Of a stretch of 22,754 bases of DNA, positions 1-8,410 are shown one piece after another. The position numbers were made by a program, and so were the translations under genes. The number at the start of each line of letters is the position of its first letter. Within the stretch, counting starts at the first letter, position 1. The DNA is from an uncultured Eubacteriales bacterium (lineage in GTDB: Bacteria; Bacillota; Clostridia; Peptostreptococcales; Anaerovoracaceae), in contig CACXCQ010000058.1 of NCBI GenBank assembly GCA_902766185.1, positions 1-22,754 on the forward strand, given 5' to 3'. The notes under the pieces were generated by a model. The model saw nothing but the letters and a program-made list of their open reading frames with translations, was not told where the DNA came from and ran no database searches.

Positions 1-30
1 GGCGACCTGCCGGAGGAGTAAACTCCTTGC

Positions 31-60
31 AGTCGTCCTGCGGTCGTCCTGCAGTTCTGC
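31..60. repeat. 11-bp imperfect tandem repeat downstream of trpS
   Basis: Two adjacent 11-bp units, AGTCGTCCTGC (31-41) and GGTCGTCCTGC (42-52), differ at one base. They are followed by degenerate pieces (AGTTCTGC, AGTCCTACAG) that run into the trpS stop codon. CTGCAG occurs twice (49-54 and 57-62). No T-tract follows on the minus strand, so this is not a recognisable trpS terminator. No function can be assigned. Confidence 0.6.
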
Positions 61-64
61 AGTC

Positions 65-1045
65 CTACAGGCCCATGCCGAACTTGTCCCTGACCCGCTT
101 CATGGTCTTTTCGGCGATGGCGTTGGCGCGCTCCGCGCCGTCGCGAAGGACGGTCTTCAGCTCGTCGGAGTAGCGGATCTCTTCGTAGTTTTTCTTGATG
201 GGCCGCAGGGCATCCTGGGTCACCGCCACCAGCTCCTTCTTCAGGTCGCCGTAGCCGTGTCCGGCAAAGCGGGCGGCGATGTCATCGATCTCCTCGCCGG
301 AGAACGCGCTGTAAATGCTCAGCAGGTTGCTGACGCCAGGCTTGTTTTCCGGATCGAAACGAATCTCACCATCGGAATCCGTCGTGGCGCGCATGATGGA
401 TTTTTTGATCTTGTTGTCCTCATCCAGAAGGGAGATCCTGCTGTGAACGTTGATGGCGCTCTTGCTCATCTTGGCCGTGGGATCGTCCAGCGCCATGATC
501 CGGGCGCCGGCCTTCAGGAATCTTCCGTCAGGCACCACGAAGGTGTCCTTGTATTTGTGGTTCACGCGGATGGCGATGTCGCGGCACAGTTCGATGTGCT
601 GCTTCTGGTCATTGCCCACGGGAACGATATCCGTATCGTAGAGGAGGATGTCCGCTGCCATCAGGACCGGGTAGGTCAGAAGACCTGTTCCCACGGATTC
701 CTGTCCGCCGCTCTTGGCCTTGAACTGGGTCATGCGGGAAAGCTCTCCGGTGTAACAGTTGCAGCAGAGGATCCATCCCAGCTCCGCGTGGCCGCTGACG
801 GAGGACTGCACGAAAATGATGGACTTTTTCGGGTCGATGCCGATGGCCAGATAAAGGGCCGCCACGTCCAGAATGTGCTGCTTCAGTTCCTTCGGATCCT
901 GAGGCACGGTGATGGCGTGCTCGTCCACCACGCAGTAGATGCACTCGTGATCGTCCTGCAGCTCCACGAACTGCTTCAGTGCACCGAGGTAATTGCCGAT
1001 ATGAATGTTTCCTGTGGGCTGCACGCCGCTGAATACTCGTTTCAT
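65..1045 (-). CDS. trpS: Tryptophan--tRNA ligase (TrpRS)
   Basis: A class Ic aminoacyl-tRNA synthetase that charges tRNA-Trp with tryptophan using ATP, in the cytoplasm. The 326-residue product begins MKRVFSGVQPTGN, the usual TrpRS start. It has the HIGH-type motif as HIGN (residues 15-18) and a KMSKS loop (192-196), and the length is normal for bacterial TrpRS. The ATG at 1045 is preferred because a good ribosome site (AGGAG at 1051-1055) lies just upstream. A longer reading frame reaches 1123, but it would add 26 low-complexity residues and overlap the end of gyrA. The gene is 49 bp downstream of gyrA on the same strand and has no visible promoter of its own, so it is probably the last gene of a gyrB-gyrA-trpS transcript. 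No T-box leader fits in the 49-bp gap, although T-box control is common for trpS in this phylum. Confidence 0.96.
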   Translation of the reverse strand: MKRVFSGVQPTGNIHIGNYLGALKQFVELQDDHECIYCVVDEHAITVPQDPKELKQHILDVAALYLAIGIDPKKSIIFVQSSVSGHAELGWILCCNCYTGELSRMTQFKAKSGGQESVGTGLLTYPVLMAADILLYDTDIVPVGNDQKQHIELCRDIAIRVNHKYKDTFVVPDGRFLKAGARIMALDDPTAKMSKSAINVHSRISLLDEDNKIKKSIMRATTDSDGEIRFDPENKPGVSNLLSIYSAFSGEEIDDIAARFAGHGYGDLKKELVAVTQDALRPIKKNYEEIRYSDELKTVLRDGAERANAIAEKTMKRVRDKFGMGL

Positions 1046-1094
1046 TTTTTCTCCTGCCTTTTTCTTACCCTGTTGCGGGTCTGGGGGGTCCGCT

Positions 1095-3737
1095 TTATTC
1101 GTCCGCATCCGGATCGTAGACATTGATCACCATTTCCGTCTGCTCGCTGCCGTTGTCCTTTTCTTCGGGCTCGTCGTCCGAATCATCTTCTTTTTCCGCG
1201 GCCTTGCCTGCCTTTATGGCTGCTTTCGCGGCGGCGGCTCTGGCCTCGGCCTTTTTCTGGGCCTTTTTCTTTTTCTGGGCCAGCTGGGCGTCGCGCTCGT
1301 GCTCTTCCTCGTTGATGACCCGCGCCATGGAGATGATCTCCACATCCTTGCCGGCCCGCATGATCTTCACGCCCTGGGTGGCACGGCCCAGAACGGAAAC
1401 GTCCTTGGCCTTGATGCGGATGATGGTCCCCTGGGAGTTGATCAGGATGATCTCATCATCGTGGCTGACCACTTCGGCGCCGATGAGCTTACCGGTCTTC
1501 TTGAACTTGCTCTTGTCGTAGGTCAGAAGGCCCTTGCCGCCTCTGGCCTGGATCTTGTATTCGTCCACATCAGTCCGCTTGCCGTAACCCTTGCTGGTCA
1601 CGACCATGACCTGCTCGCCGGGCTGCACCAACTGCATGGAGACGACCTCGTCATCGTCCTCCAGGTTGATGGCCCGCACGCCGCCGGCCACTCTGCCCAT
1701 GGGACGGACGTCCTCTTCGGAGAAGCAGATGCACTTGCCGTTCTTCGTGATGATGATCACGTTGTCGGTGCCGGTGGTCTGCTTGATGCCGACCAGCTCG
1801 TCCCCGTCCTTCAGGGTGATGGCGATGAGGCCGGTCTTCCTGTTGGTGTCGAACTGGGAGATGGCCGTCTTCTTGATGGTGCCCTTCTTCGTCACCGCGA
1901 TCAGGTACTTGTCGTCACGGAAGTCACGGAACGGAATGATCGTCGTGATCCGCTCACGCTGCATCAGGTTCAGGAAGTTCACCGCCGGGGTGCCCTTGGC
2001 CGTACGCTGTGCTTCGGGGATCTCGTAGGCTTTGATCTTGTGAACCTTGCCCGTATTGGTGAAGAACATGAGCTCGTCGTGCGTTGAGCACATGATCAGA
2101 TCCTTCACGAAGTCGTTCTCCCTGGTGGTTAGTCCGGTAATGCCCTTTCCTCCGCGGCGCTGTGTCTTATAGGTATCCGCCGCGACCCGCTTCAGGTAAC
2201 CCAGATGGGTCAGCGTGATGGCCACCTGCTTCTCCTCGATGAGATCTTCGATGTCCATCTCTCCGCTGTCGCTGACGATCTTCGTGCGGCGCTTGTCTCC
2301 CCACTTCTTCTTGATCTCCAGGAGCTCGTCCTTGACGACTCCCATCAGCTTCTTCTCGTCCGCCAGCAGTTCCTTGTAGTAAGCGATCCGCTTGCAGAGT
2401 TCCTCGTACTCCGCTTCGATCTTCTCACGTTCCAGTCCTTGCAGTCTGGCAAGACGCATGTCCAGGATAGCCTGGGCCTGAATATCCGAAAGGCCGAAGC
2501 GCTCCATCAGTTTTTCCTTGGCGTCGTTGTAGCTCGACCGGATGATCCGGATGATCTCGTCGATGTTGTCCAGCGCGATCCGCAGTCCTTCCAGGATGTG
2601 TGCCCGATCCTCCGCCTTCTTCAGATCGAATCTGGTTCTGCGGGTGACCACGTTCTTCTGGTGCTTCAGGTACTCCTCCAGGATCTGATACAGGTTCAGG
2701 ACCTTGGGCTGACCGTCCACCAGCGCCAGCATGATCATGCTGAAATTCTCCTGCAGCTGGGACTGCTTGTACAGCTTGTTCAGGGTGACCCTGGGATTGG
2801 CGTCCCGCTTCAGTTCGATGACCACGCGCATGCCCTTGCGGTTGGATTCATCGCGTATTGCCGATATACCTTCTATCTTCTTATCCCGGACCAGCTCGCC
2901 GATGCGCTCCAGCATCCGGGCCTTGTTCACCTGATAAGGGATCTCCGTCACCACGATCTGGGACTTGCCCCGGGTGGTCTCCTCGATCTCCGCCACTGCC
3001 CGGACCTGAACCTTGCCCTGGCCCGTGCGGTAAGCTTCCTCGATGCCCTTCTTTCCCAGGATCTGCGCTCCGGTGGGGAAATCCGGTCCCTTGATGTGCT
3101 TCATCAGGTCTTCCACCGTGCAGTTCTCGTCGTCGATCATCTTCACCGCGGCGTCGATGGTCTCCCCGAGATTGTGGGGCGGGATCGATGTGGCCATACC
3201 GACGGCGATACCGTTGCTGCCGTTGATCAGCAGGTTCGGCACCCTCGAGGGAAGGACCACCGGCTCCATTTCCTCTTCGTCGAAGTTGGGAATGAAGTCC
3301 ACCGTATCCTTCTCGATATCGCGGATCATCTGCAGCGCGAAGGGGGACATCCTCGCCTCGGTATAACGCATGGCCGCCGCTCCGTCTCCGTCGATGGAGC
3401 CGAAGTTTCCGTGCCCGTCCACCAGAGGGTATCTGGTAGCAAAAGGCTGCGCCAGCTTAACCATGGCATCGTAGATGGAGCTGTCTCCGTGGGGGTGGAA
3501 CTTACCCATAACATCACCCACGATACGCGCGGATTTCCGGTGCGGTTTATCCGGCGTGATCCCCAGCTCGTGCATGCCGTAAAGAATTCTTCTGTGTACC
3601 GGCTTGAGTCCGTCCCTGACGTCCGGAAGCGCCCGCCCGACGATAACGCTCATGGCGTAATCGATGTACGAGTTCTTCATCTCGTCATGGATCTCATGCT
3701 GGATCATTTTCTGGTCTTCCATCAGATTGGTCGTCAT
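1095..3737 (-). CDS. gyrA: DNA gyrase subunit A
   Basis: The breakage-reunion subunit of gyrase. With GyrB it forms the A2B2 enzyme that introduces negative supercoils using ATP. The 880-residue product has the winged-helix/tower core with catalytic Tyr125 in AAMRYTE. The quinolone-determining region reads [10 protein letters not shown] (81-90), with Ser86 and Asp90 at the E. coli Ser83/Asp87 positions, that is, the wild-type pattern. The GyrA box QRRGGKG (526-532) opens the beta-pinwheel DNA-wrapping domain and identifies this as GyrA rather than ParC. The last 70 or so residues form a Lys/Ala-rich then strongly acidic tail ending in DPDADE, which makes the protein longer than the roughly 820-residue B. 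subtilis GyrA. The start at 3737 follows a GGAGAGGA ribosome site. The gene lies 42 bp after gyrB, with a hairpin in the gap. Confidence 0.98.
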   Translation of the reverse strand: MTTNLMEDQKMIQHEIHDEMKNSYIDYAMSVIVGRALPDVRDGLKPVHRRILYGMHELGITPDKPHRKSARIVGDVMGKFHPHGDSSIYDAMVKLAQPFATRYPLVDGHGNFGSIDGDGAAAMRYTEARMSPFALQMIRDIEKDTVDFIPNFDEEEMEPVVLPSRVPNLLINGSNGIAVGMATSIPPHNLGETIDAAVKMIDDENCTVEDLMKHIKGPDFPTGAQILGKKGIEEAYRTGQGKVQVRAVAEIEETTRGKSQIVVTEIPYQVNKARMLERIGELVRDKKIEGISAIRDESNRKGMRVVIELKRDANPRVTLNKLYKQSQLQENFSMIMLALVDGQPKVLNLYQILEEYLKHQKNVVTRRTRFDLKKAEDRAHILEGLRIALDNIDEIIRIIRSSYNDAKEKLMERFGLSDIQAQAILDMRLARLQGLEREKIEAEYEELCKRIAYYKELLADEKKLMGVVKDELLEIKKKWGDKRRTKIVSDSGEMDIEDLIEEKQVAITLTHLGYLKRVAADTYKTQRRGGKGITGLTTRENDFVKDLIMCSTHDELMFFTNTGKVHKIKAYEIPEAQRTAKGTPAVNFLNLMQRERITTIIPFRDFRDDKYLIAVTKKGTIKKTAISQFDTNRKTGLIAITLKDGDELVGIKQTTGTDNVIIITKNGKCICFSEEDVRPMGRVAGGVRAINLEDDDEVVSMQLVQPGEQVMVVTSKGYGKRTDVDEYKIQARGGKGLLTYDKSKFKKTGKLIGAEVVSHDDEIILINSQGTIIRIKAKDVSVLGRATQGVKIMRAGKDVEIISMARVINEEEHERDAQLAQKKKKAQKKAEARAAAAKAAIKAGKAAEKEDDSDDEPEEKDNGSEQTEMVINVYDPDADE

Positions 3738-3758
3738 TCAGTCTTCCTCTCCTATCCA

Positions 3759-3777
3759 AAAGGCAGGTCCTGCCTTT
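3759..3777 (-). promoter_or_regulatory. Intercistronic hairpin between gyrB and gyrA
   Basis: A near-perfect palindrome has 9-bp arms AAAGGCAGG / CCTGCCTTT around a single central base. It sits two bases after the gyrB stop codon and upstream of the gyrA ribosome site. In the gyrB-gyrA mRNA the stem ends in UUUU, so it looks like a weak attenuator or an RNA-processing or stability element. It cannot be a complete terminator if gyrA depends on the gyrB promoter. I see the structure; the role is inferred. Confidence 0.55.
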
Positions 3778-3779
3778 GC

Positions 3780-5711
3780 TTAAATGTCAAGCGTAGCGTA
3801 TACCGCGTGTTCTTCGATGAATTTCTTTCTCGGCGGCACCTTGTCGCCCATCAGGGTGGTGAAGATCTCGTCCGCCGCAGCGCCGTCCTCCACGGTGATC
3901 TGGATCAGGGTGCGGTTCTCGAAGTCCATGGTGGTATCCCACAGCTGCTCCGCGTCCATCTCGCCCAGACCCTTGTACCGCTGGATCTCGATCTTGTTGG
4001 ACTTCCCCTTCTTCTCCTTGGCCAGCGTCGCCAGCAGTTTCTCCTGCTCCCGGTCGGAATAGGTGTAGTAGATGTCCTTGCCCTTCTTCACCCGGAACAG
4101 CGGCGGCTGAGCCGCGTACACGAAGCCGTTCTCGATCAGCGGCGTCATGTAACGGTAGAAGAAGGTGAGCAGCAGGGTCCTGATGTGGGCACCGTCAACG
4201 TCCGCATCGGTCATGATGATGATCTTGTGGTACCGCAGCTTCTCCAGATCGAAGTCCGAACCGATGCCGCAGCCGAAGGCGGTGATCATGTTTTTGATCT
4301 CATCGGAATTCAGGATCCGATCCAGTCTGGCCTTCTCTACGTTCAGGATCTTTCCGCGCAAAGGCAGGATAGCCTGTCTCGCACGGTCTCTTCCTTCTTT
4401 GGCGCTGCCGCCCGCGGAGTCACCCTCCACCAGGAAGATCTCGGAGATCTCCGGATTCTTCTCGGAGCAGTCCGCCAGCTTACCCGGCATGGAGTTGCCC
4501 TCCAGGAAGTTCGATCTGCGGACTGTGTTTCTGGCCTTCTGCGCGGCAAGTCTTGCGCGGGAGGATTTCAGGCAGCGCTCCATGATGGACTTGGCCTGGG
4601 AGGGATTCTCCTCCAGAAAAGCCATCACGTAGTCTGCCGTGGCCGTCTCCACGAATCCCCTCATGTCGCTGTTGCCCAGCTTGGTCTTGGTCTGACCCTC
4701 GAACTGGGGCTCCGTCAGCTTCACGGAGATCACCGCGGTGAGTCCTTCCCGAACGTCCTCGCCGGACAGCGACTCGTCTTTATCCTTGAGGAACTTGTTG
4801 TTCCTGGCGTAGTTGTTGAATACTCTGGTCATGGCGGCGCGGAACCCCTGCAGATGGAATCCGCCTTCCGTCGTATTGATGTTGTTGGCAAAGGACAGGA
4901 CGGTCTCGCTGAAGCTCTCCGTATACTGCATAGCCACTTCGACTTCCCTGTCTTTGTCGCTGACCTCGAAGTAGACGATGTCCTTGTGGATGGAATCCTT
5001 GTTGCTGTTCATGTATTCCACGTAGTTTTTGATGCCGCCTTCATAGTGGAAGACCTCTTCCTTCTTCTGGCCTTCCCGCTCGTCCTTCAGGGTGATCTTC
5101 ACGCCCTTGTTCAGGAACGCCATCTCCCTCATCCGGCGCTGCAGAGTTTCGTAGTTGTACTCCACCTCATCAAAAATCTCCGGATCCGGCCAGAAGGTGG
5201 ACTTGGAGCCCGTCTTCCTGGCATTTCCGACTTCCTCCAGAGGAGTCACCGTCTTGCCCTTTTCGTAGGCCTGTCTGTAGACCTTGCCGTTTCTGCGGAT
5301 CTCCACCTCCATCCTTGTGGACAGGGCGTTTACTACAGAAGCTCCTACGCCGTGCAGACCGCCGGATACCTTGTATCCGCCGCCGCCGAATTTACCGCCT
5401 GCGTGCAGCACCGTATGGATGACTTCCACGGCAGGTTTCTTCATCTTCGGGTGCATGTCCACGGGCATGCCACGGCCGTCGTCCTCCACCATGATGGAAT
5501 TGTCCTTCTGAATCACGACCTTGATGTTGCTGCAGTATCCGGCCAGCGCCTCGTCGATACTGTTGTCCACCACCTCATAGACCAGATGGTGAAGACCTCT
5601 CGATCCGGTGCTGCCGATGTACATTCCGGGACGTTTTCTCACCGCCTCCAGGCCTTCCAAAACCTGGATCTGTTCTGCTCCGTACTGCTGTGCGGCTTCC
5701 TGTTTTGTCAT
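3780..5711 (-). CDS. gyrB: DNA gyrase subunit B
   Basis: The ATPase and TOPRIM subunit of gyrase, which powers strand passage by GyrA. The 643-residue product has a GHKL ATPase domain: EVVDN with Glu46 and Asn50, DDGRG at 77-81, and the lid motif [14 protein letters not shown] ending at residue 130. A transducer domain follows, then a TOPRIM domain with EGDSAGG (429-435) and DADVDG (502-507), and a C-terminal domain ending in ATLDI. Length and ends match typical Bacillota GyrB. An upstream in-frame ATG at 5804 would overlap the -35 box and lacks homology. The chosen ATG at 5711 follows AGGAG with 7-nt spacing and gives the standard [20 protein letters not shown] start. The gene heads a gyrB-gyrA-trpS cluster and has its own promoter. 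Confidence 0.98.
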   Translation of the reverse strand: MTKQEAAQQYGAEQIQVLEGLEAVRKRPGMYIGSTGSRGLHHLVYEVVDNSIDEALAGYCSNIKVVIQKDNSIMVEDDGRGMPVDMHPKMKKPAVEVIHTVLHAGGKFGGGGYKVSGGLHGVGASVVNALSTRMEVEIRRNGKVYRQAYEKGKTVTPLEEVGNARKTGSKSTFWPDPEIFDEVEYNYETLQRRMREMAFLNKGVKITLKDEREGQKKEEVFHYEGGIKNYVEYMNSNKDSIHKDIVYFEVSDKDREVEVAMQYTESFSETVLSFANNINTTEGGFHLQGFRAAMTRVFNNYARNNKFLKDKDESLSGEDVREGLTAVISVKLTEPQFEGQTKTKLGNSDMRGFVETATADYVMAFLEENPSQAKSIMERCLKSSRARLAAQKARNTVRRSNFLEGNSMPGKLADCSEKNPEISEIFLVEGDSAGGSAKEGRDRARQAILPLRGKILNVEKARLDRILNSDEIKNMITAFGCGIGSDFDLEKLRYHKIIIMTDADVDGAHIRTLLLTFFYRYMTPLIENGFVYAAQPPLFRVKKGKDIYYTYSDREQEKLLATLAKEKKGKSNKIEIQRYKGLGEMDAEQLWDTTMDFENRTLIQITVEDGAAADEIFTTLMGDKVPPRKKFIEEHAVYATLDI

Positions 5712-5775
5712 ACTATCTCTCCTGGTTGTCTCTATAATATCCAAATAATTACATTCTCTGAAAGTAACACAGGAT

Positions 5776-5804
5776 ATTGTACTACAAAATCGCCGATTTG
5801 ACAA
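5776..5804 (-). promoter_or_regulatory. Sigma-A type promoter of gyrB
   Basis: On the minus strand, TTGTCA (-35, 5799-5804) and TACAAT (-10, 5776-5781) are separated by exactly 17 bp. Transcription would start near 5769 and give a leader of about 57 nt before the gyrB ATG. It is the best-matching promoter in the recF-gyrB gap. The -35 lies inside an inverted repeat described separately. Confidence 0.75.
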
Positions 5805-5815
5805 GTATTTCGGCG
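5791..5815. promoter_or_regulatory. Inverted repeat enclosing the gyrB -35 box, possible operator
   Basis: Arms CGCCGA (5791-5796) and TCGGCG (5810-5815) flank a 13-bp centre that contains the gyrB -35 hexamer. On the plus strand the second arm is followed by five T residues, so the element also resembles a terminator in that direction. No plus-strand gene ends here, which makes an operator a better reading. This is inference from position only. Confidence 0.45.
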
Positions 5816-5978
5816 TTTTTAATACAAATGTTGGGTAACTCTGAAAAAAACTCTTAAATCGAAAATTTTATAGGAAAAATGTCAGAAATATTTTATAGGT
5901 TCACCTACGCTTTTTGCCTTTTATTACCTTTTCACTCGAATCCACAAAATATAGTTTTTCTTCCTTTATATATTATGG
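5816..5978. other. AT-rich recF-gyrB intergenic segment with small repeats
   Basis: No gene is visible. ATTTTATAGG occurs twice (5865-5874 and 5890-5899), 25 bp apart. The second copy leads into the dyad TAGGT-TC-ACCTA (5896-5907). GAATCCACA (5938-5946) is a 7/9 match to the DnaA box TTATCCACA. There is no clear recF terminator. The small remB-like gene that many Bacillota carry here is absent. Confidence 0.5.
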
Positions 5979-7094
5979 CTAGATTTCGATATCGATCTCA
6001 CCGCTCTGGATCTTGAAGATCTTCCCCGATGGAAGCTGCCGGGCCACGGAACCGATGAGGTCCGTGGTGGTGATGAACATCTGGTTGTCGCCGAGGGAGC
6101 TGATCAGGTATTTCTGCCGCTCGTTGTCCAGCTCCGACAACACATCGTCTAATAACAATATGGGACTTTCCCCCGTTTCCTCCTGGATGAGCCGGATCTC
6201 CGAAAGCTTCAGCGAAAGCGCCGCCGTCCTCTGCTGCCCCTGGGATCCGTATTTGCGCAGATCCACATCATCCGCCTGGATGCGGATGTCGTCCCGGTGG
6301 GGTCCCCTTCTGGTCGTTCCCTGCAGCCGGTCCTTTTCCCGGTTTTCCTGCAAAAGCTGGCGAAACAGGTCTTCCTCGCTCATATCATCGGGAAGTTTAT
6401 CGTATTTCTGCGGATCTATATCTGTCTCATAGGAAAGGGACAGGTTTTCCCTTCCGCCGGATATCCTTCCGTGGATGTCTCTGCTGATCACATCGATCTT
6501 GTCGATGAACGCCCTTCTTTCCCGGACAAGGCGGGCGCCGGCCCTGATCAGGGATTCGTCCCAGATATCCAGGACCGCTTCATCGACATATTCTTCTCTG
6601 AGATAGGCGTTTCTCTGCTTCAGTATCTTTTTGTATTCGTTCAGATCGCTCACGTATCCCGGGCGGATCTGGCAAAGCTCCCGGTCGACGAATCCCCTTC
6701 TCCTTCCGGGCTCGTCCTTGACGATCTTCAGATCCTCCGGAGAAAACACGATGATGTGCAGTCTTTCCAGAAGCTCAGAGCTTCTGTTGATCTTCACTCC
6801 ATCGACCTTCACAGCCTTTGCGCCGCTTCTGCCGATGGCGATCTCACTGATGTGATCCTCCCCCTCGTAATGGGCGACCGCCCTGACTCTGCAGTAATCC
6901 TGATCGAATCGGATCATGTCGCGATCCCGGACAGTCTTGAAGGAATGAGCCACGGCATTCAAATAAATACCCTCCAGCAGGTTGGTCTTCCCCTGCGCGT
7001 TTTCGCCGAGGAAGATGTTGACATCCTTGCTGAAGGATACCTTGATATCTTCGTAATTTCTGAAGTTGTGCAGCTCGATTTCCTTGATATACAT
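5979..7094 (-). CDS. recF: DNA replication/repair protein RecF
   Basis: An SMC-like ABC-type ATPase that, with RecO and RecR, loads RecA at single-strand gaps during recombinational repair. The 371-residue product has a Walker A GENAQGKT (30-37), the ABC-like signature region GSQGQQRTAALSLKLSE, and a Walker B ILLLDDVLSELD near the C-terminus. Length is normal for the family. The start MYIKEIELHNFRNYE is canonical for RecF. The sequence upstream of this ATG has no recognisable Shine-Dalgarno, unlike nearly all neighbours, so translation may depend on coupling to dnaN, which ends 30 bp upstream. The S4-domain gene (rlbA/yaaA) commonly found between dnaN and recF is missing. Confidence 0.97.
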   Translation of the reverse strand: MYIKEIELHNFRNYEDIKVSFSKDVNIFLGENAQGKTNLLEGIYLNAVAHSFKTVRDRDMIRFDQDYCRVRAVAHYEGEDHISEIAIGRSGAKAVKVDGVKINRSSELLERLHIIVFSPEDLKIVKDEPGRRRGFVDRELCQIRPGYVSDLNEYKKILKQRNAYLREEYVDEAVLDIWDESLIRAGARLVRERRAFIDKIDVISRDIHGRISGGRENLSLSYETDIDPQKYDKLPDDMSEEDLFRQLLQENREKDRLQGTTRRGPHRDDIRIQADDVDLRKYGSQGQQRTAALSLKLSEIRLIQEETGESPILLLDDVLSELDNERQKYLISSLGDNQMFITTTDLIGSVARQLPSGKIFKIQSGEIDIEI

Positions 7095-7124
7095 AGTAAA
7101 TGGTTGCCGCCGGCGAATATTTTA

Positions 7125-8237
7125 CTACATGGACGGGATCCTTACCGGCAGGATCAGGTATTCGTAATGATCTCCTTCGGGCGATCTGACCACGCAGGGG
7201 GTCACGCTGGATTTCATGTACAGGGTCAGAGTCTCGTCCTCTATCTCCTTGACCACATCCATGACGTACTTGGAGTTGAACCCGATCTCTATATTCTTTC
7301 CTTCCTTATCGATGGGAAGTTCTTCCCTCACATTTCCTTCTTCTGATCTGGAGGTGATGACCATCATGTCATCCGATACGGTGATCTTCACCAGATTGTT
7401 CTTGCCTTCCTTGGCCAGAAGGGACGCGCGCTCGATTCCGGCGGTGAACAGTTCGCGGCTGACCACTACCTTCGTTTCGCTGTCCTGCGGAATGATCCTT
7501 CTATAATCGATGAAATCACCTTCCATCACCCGCATGAAGATCTCCGTTCTTCCGGTGCGGATCACTGCCCTTTTCTCACCGATGAACATCCTCATGTCTT
7601 CTTCCTGATCATCCTCGCTGATGATGCGGGCGACCTCGTTCATGATTTTTGCGGAGATGATGAATTTTCTCTCCTCCTCATTTTTCATGATCTCTCTGGT
7701 GCGTGCCAGCCGGAATCCATCCAGAGCTACCATGGTGATGTCTTCCTCCGTCATTTCGGTGAGTATTCCGGTGAGCACACCCTTCGCTTCTTCGATGCTC
7801 GCCGCAAAGGCAGTCCTGCGGATCATGTTTCCGAGGATCCCCTTGTTCATCATGATCTCCTTATCCTGTTCGTCCACCTTTCCCGTTTCCGGAAACTCCT
7901 CTGCCGGAAGGGTCAGAACCTGGAAGCTGGATGAGCTGGTGCTGATGGAGAGGATATCCGTTTCTTCTTCTTCTATAAATATGGTCTCCGCGGGGAGCTT
8001 CCGGACGATCTCCGAAAACAGCTTGGCGATGACGACGGCTTCTCCCGGTTCATCCACCACCGCGTCGATATCCCTGCGGATGCTCATGTCCAGATTCGAA
8101 GACGTCAGAACCAGTTTGTCATCCTTCGCTGCGATATGGATCCCCTTGAGTACCGGAATAGTTGTTCTGTTGGATACTGCTCTGGAAACTGTGTTCAGCG
8201 CTCTGTTCAGTTCCTGCTGATTGCACTTGAATTTCAT
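7125..8237 (-). CDS. dnaN: DNA polymerase III beta sliding clamp
   Basis: The homodimeric ring clamp that tethers DNA polymerase III to the template and recruits many replication and repair proteins through its hydrophobic pocket. The 370-residue product starts MKFKCNQQELNRALNTVSRA, typical of DnaN, and has three repeated clamp folds. It ends YLILPVRIPSM, where the family usually ends in LPVRL or LPMRL, so there are a few extra residues at the end. The ribosome site GGAGGT with 7-nt spacing supports the ATG at 8237. The gene lies downstream of dnaA on the same strand, and the 172-bp gap between them holds the second part of oriC. I could not define a dnaN promoter with confidence there. Confidence 0.98.
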   Translation of the reverse strand: MKFKCNQQELNRALNTVSRAVSNRTTIPVLKGIHIAAKDDKLVLTSSNLDMSIRRDIDAVVDEPGEAVVIAKLFSEIVRKLPAETIFIEEEETDILSISTSSSSFQVLTLPAEEFPETGKVDEQDKEIMMNKGILGNMIRRTAFAASIEEAKGVLTGILTEMTEEDITMVALDGFRLARTREIMKNEEERKFIISAKIMNEVARIISEDDQEEDMRMFIGEKRAVIRTGRTEIFMRVMEGDFIDYRRIIPQDSETKVVVSRELFTAGIERASLLAKEGKNNLVKITVSDDMMVITSRSEEGNVREELPIDKEGKNIEIGFNSKYVMDVVKEIEDETLTLYMKSSVTPCVVRSPEGDHYEYLILPVRIPSM

Positions 8238-8265
8238 TTTGCTGACCTCCCGAAAAAGAAAGACA

Positions 8266-8410
8266 TTTGTTTATTTTTTTAATAGTATTAGTAATAGTAG
8301 GGGCTGTGAAAACTGTGAAAAACCTACGGAATAATTGATTTTCCTGCGTTTTTTGTTGTTTTCCTGCTGTGAATAACCCTGCTCAGATCATTCACACCCT
8401 CTGTGAATAT
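8266..8410. other. oriC part 2: unwinding region and DnaA boxes between dnaN and dnaA
   Basis: On the plus strand an AT-rich tract (about 8266-8299) is followed by TAG-type trinucleotides, a GGGGC cluster and two abutting DnaA-like boxes, TGTGAAAAC (8305-8313) and TGTGAAAAA (8314-8322). Further boxes are TGTGAATAA (8368-8376, 8/9 match), TCATTCACA (8388-8396) and TGTGAATAT (8402-8410), the last overlapping the dnaA stop codon. In B. subtilis the dnaA-dnaN gap is where DNA opens, and this layout matches it. The strand-opening role is inferred from that precedent. Confidence 0.8.
8283..8304 (+). promoter_or_regulatory. DnaA-trio repeat and GC cluster of the unwinding element
   Basis: The six consecutive triplets are TAG TAT TAG TAA TAG TAG (8283-8300), directly followed by GGGC and then tandem DnaA boxes. 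DnaA-trios are 3'-GAT-5'-like triplets that direct DnaA oligomer growth on single-stranded DNA in the basal unwinding system. The triplet phase, the adjacent GC cluster and the adjacent boxes all match that arrangement. Confidence 0.75.

Noticed and set aside
1..21. Plus-strand in-frame tail reading GDLPEE then stop at the window edge
   Set aside because: Only six codons are visible, so a coding tail cannot be told from chance.
1046..1123. N-terminal extension of TrpRS from an upstream ATG
   Set aside because: It overlaps the gyrA stop, has no homology to the family N-terminus, and a strong ribosome site serves the ATG at 1045.
2205..5801. Very long plus-strand open frame opposite gyrA and gyrB
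   Set aside because: It is an antisense shadow of two certain genes, Leu/His/Val/Asp-rich, with no recognisable domain or ribosome site. Long antisense frames are expected opposite such codon usage.
5712..5804. N-terminal extension of GyrB from an ATG at 5804
   Set aside because: It would begin within the promoter -35 box. The conserved GyrB start and AGGAG point to 5711.
5791..5820. Plus-strand terminator in the recF-gyrB gap
   Set aside because: The stem is followed by five T residues, but no plus-strand gene ends here and the loop is long. It is better explained as an operator or supercoiling-sensitive element.
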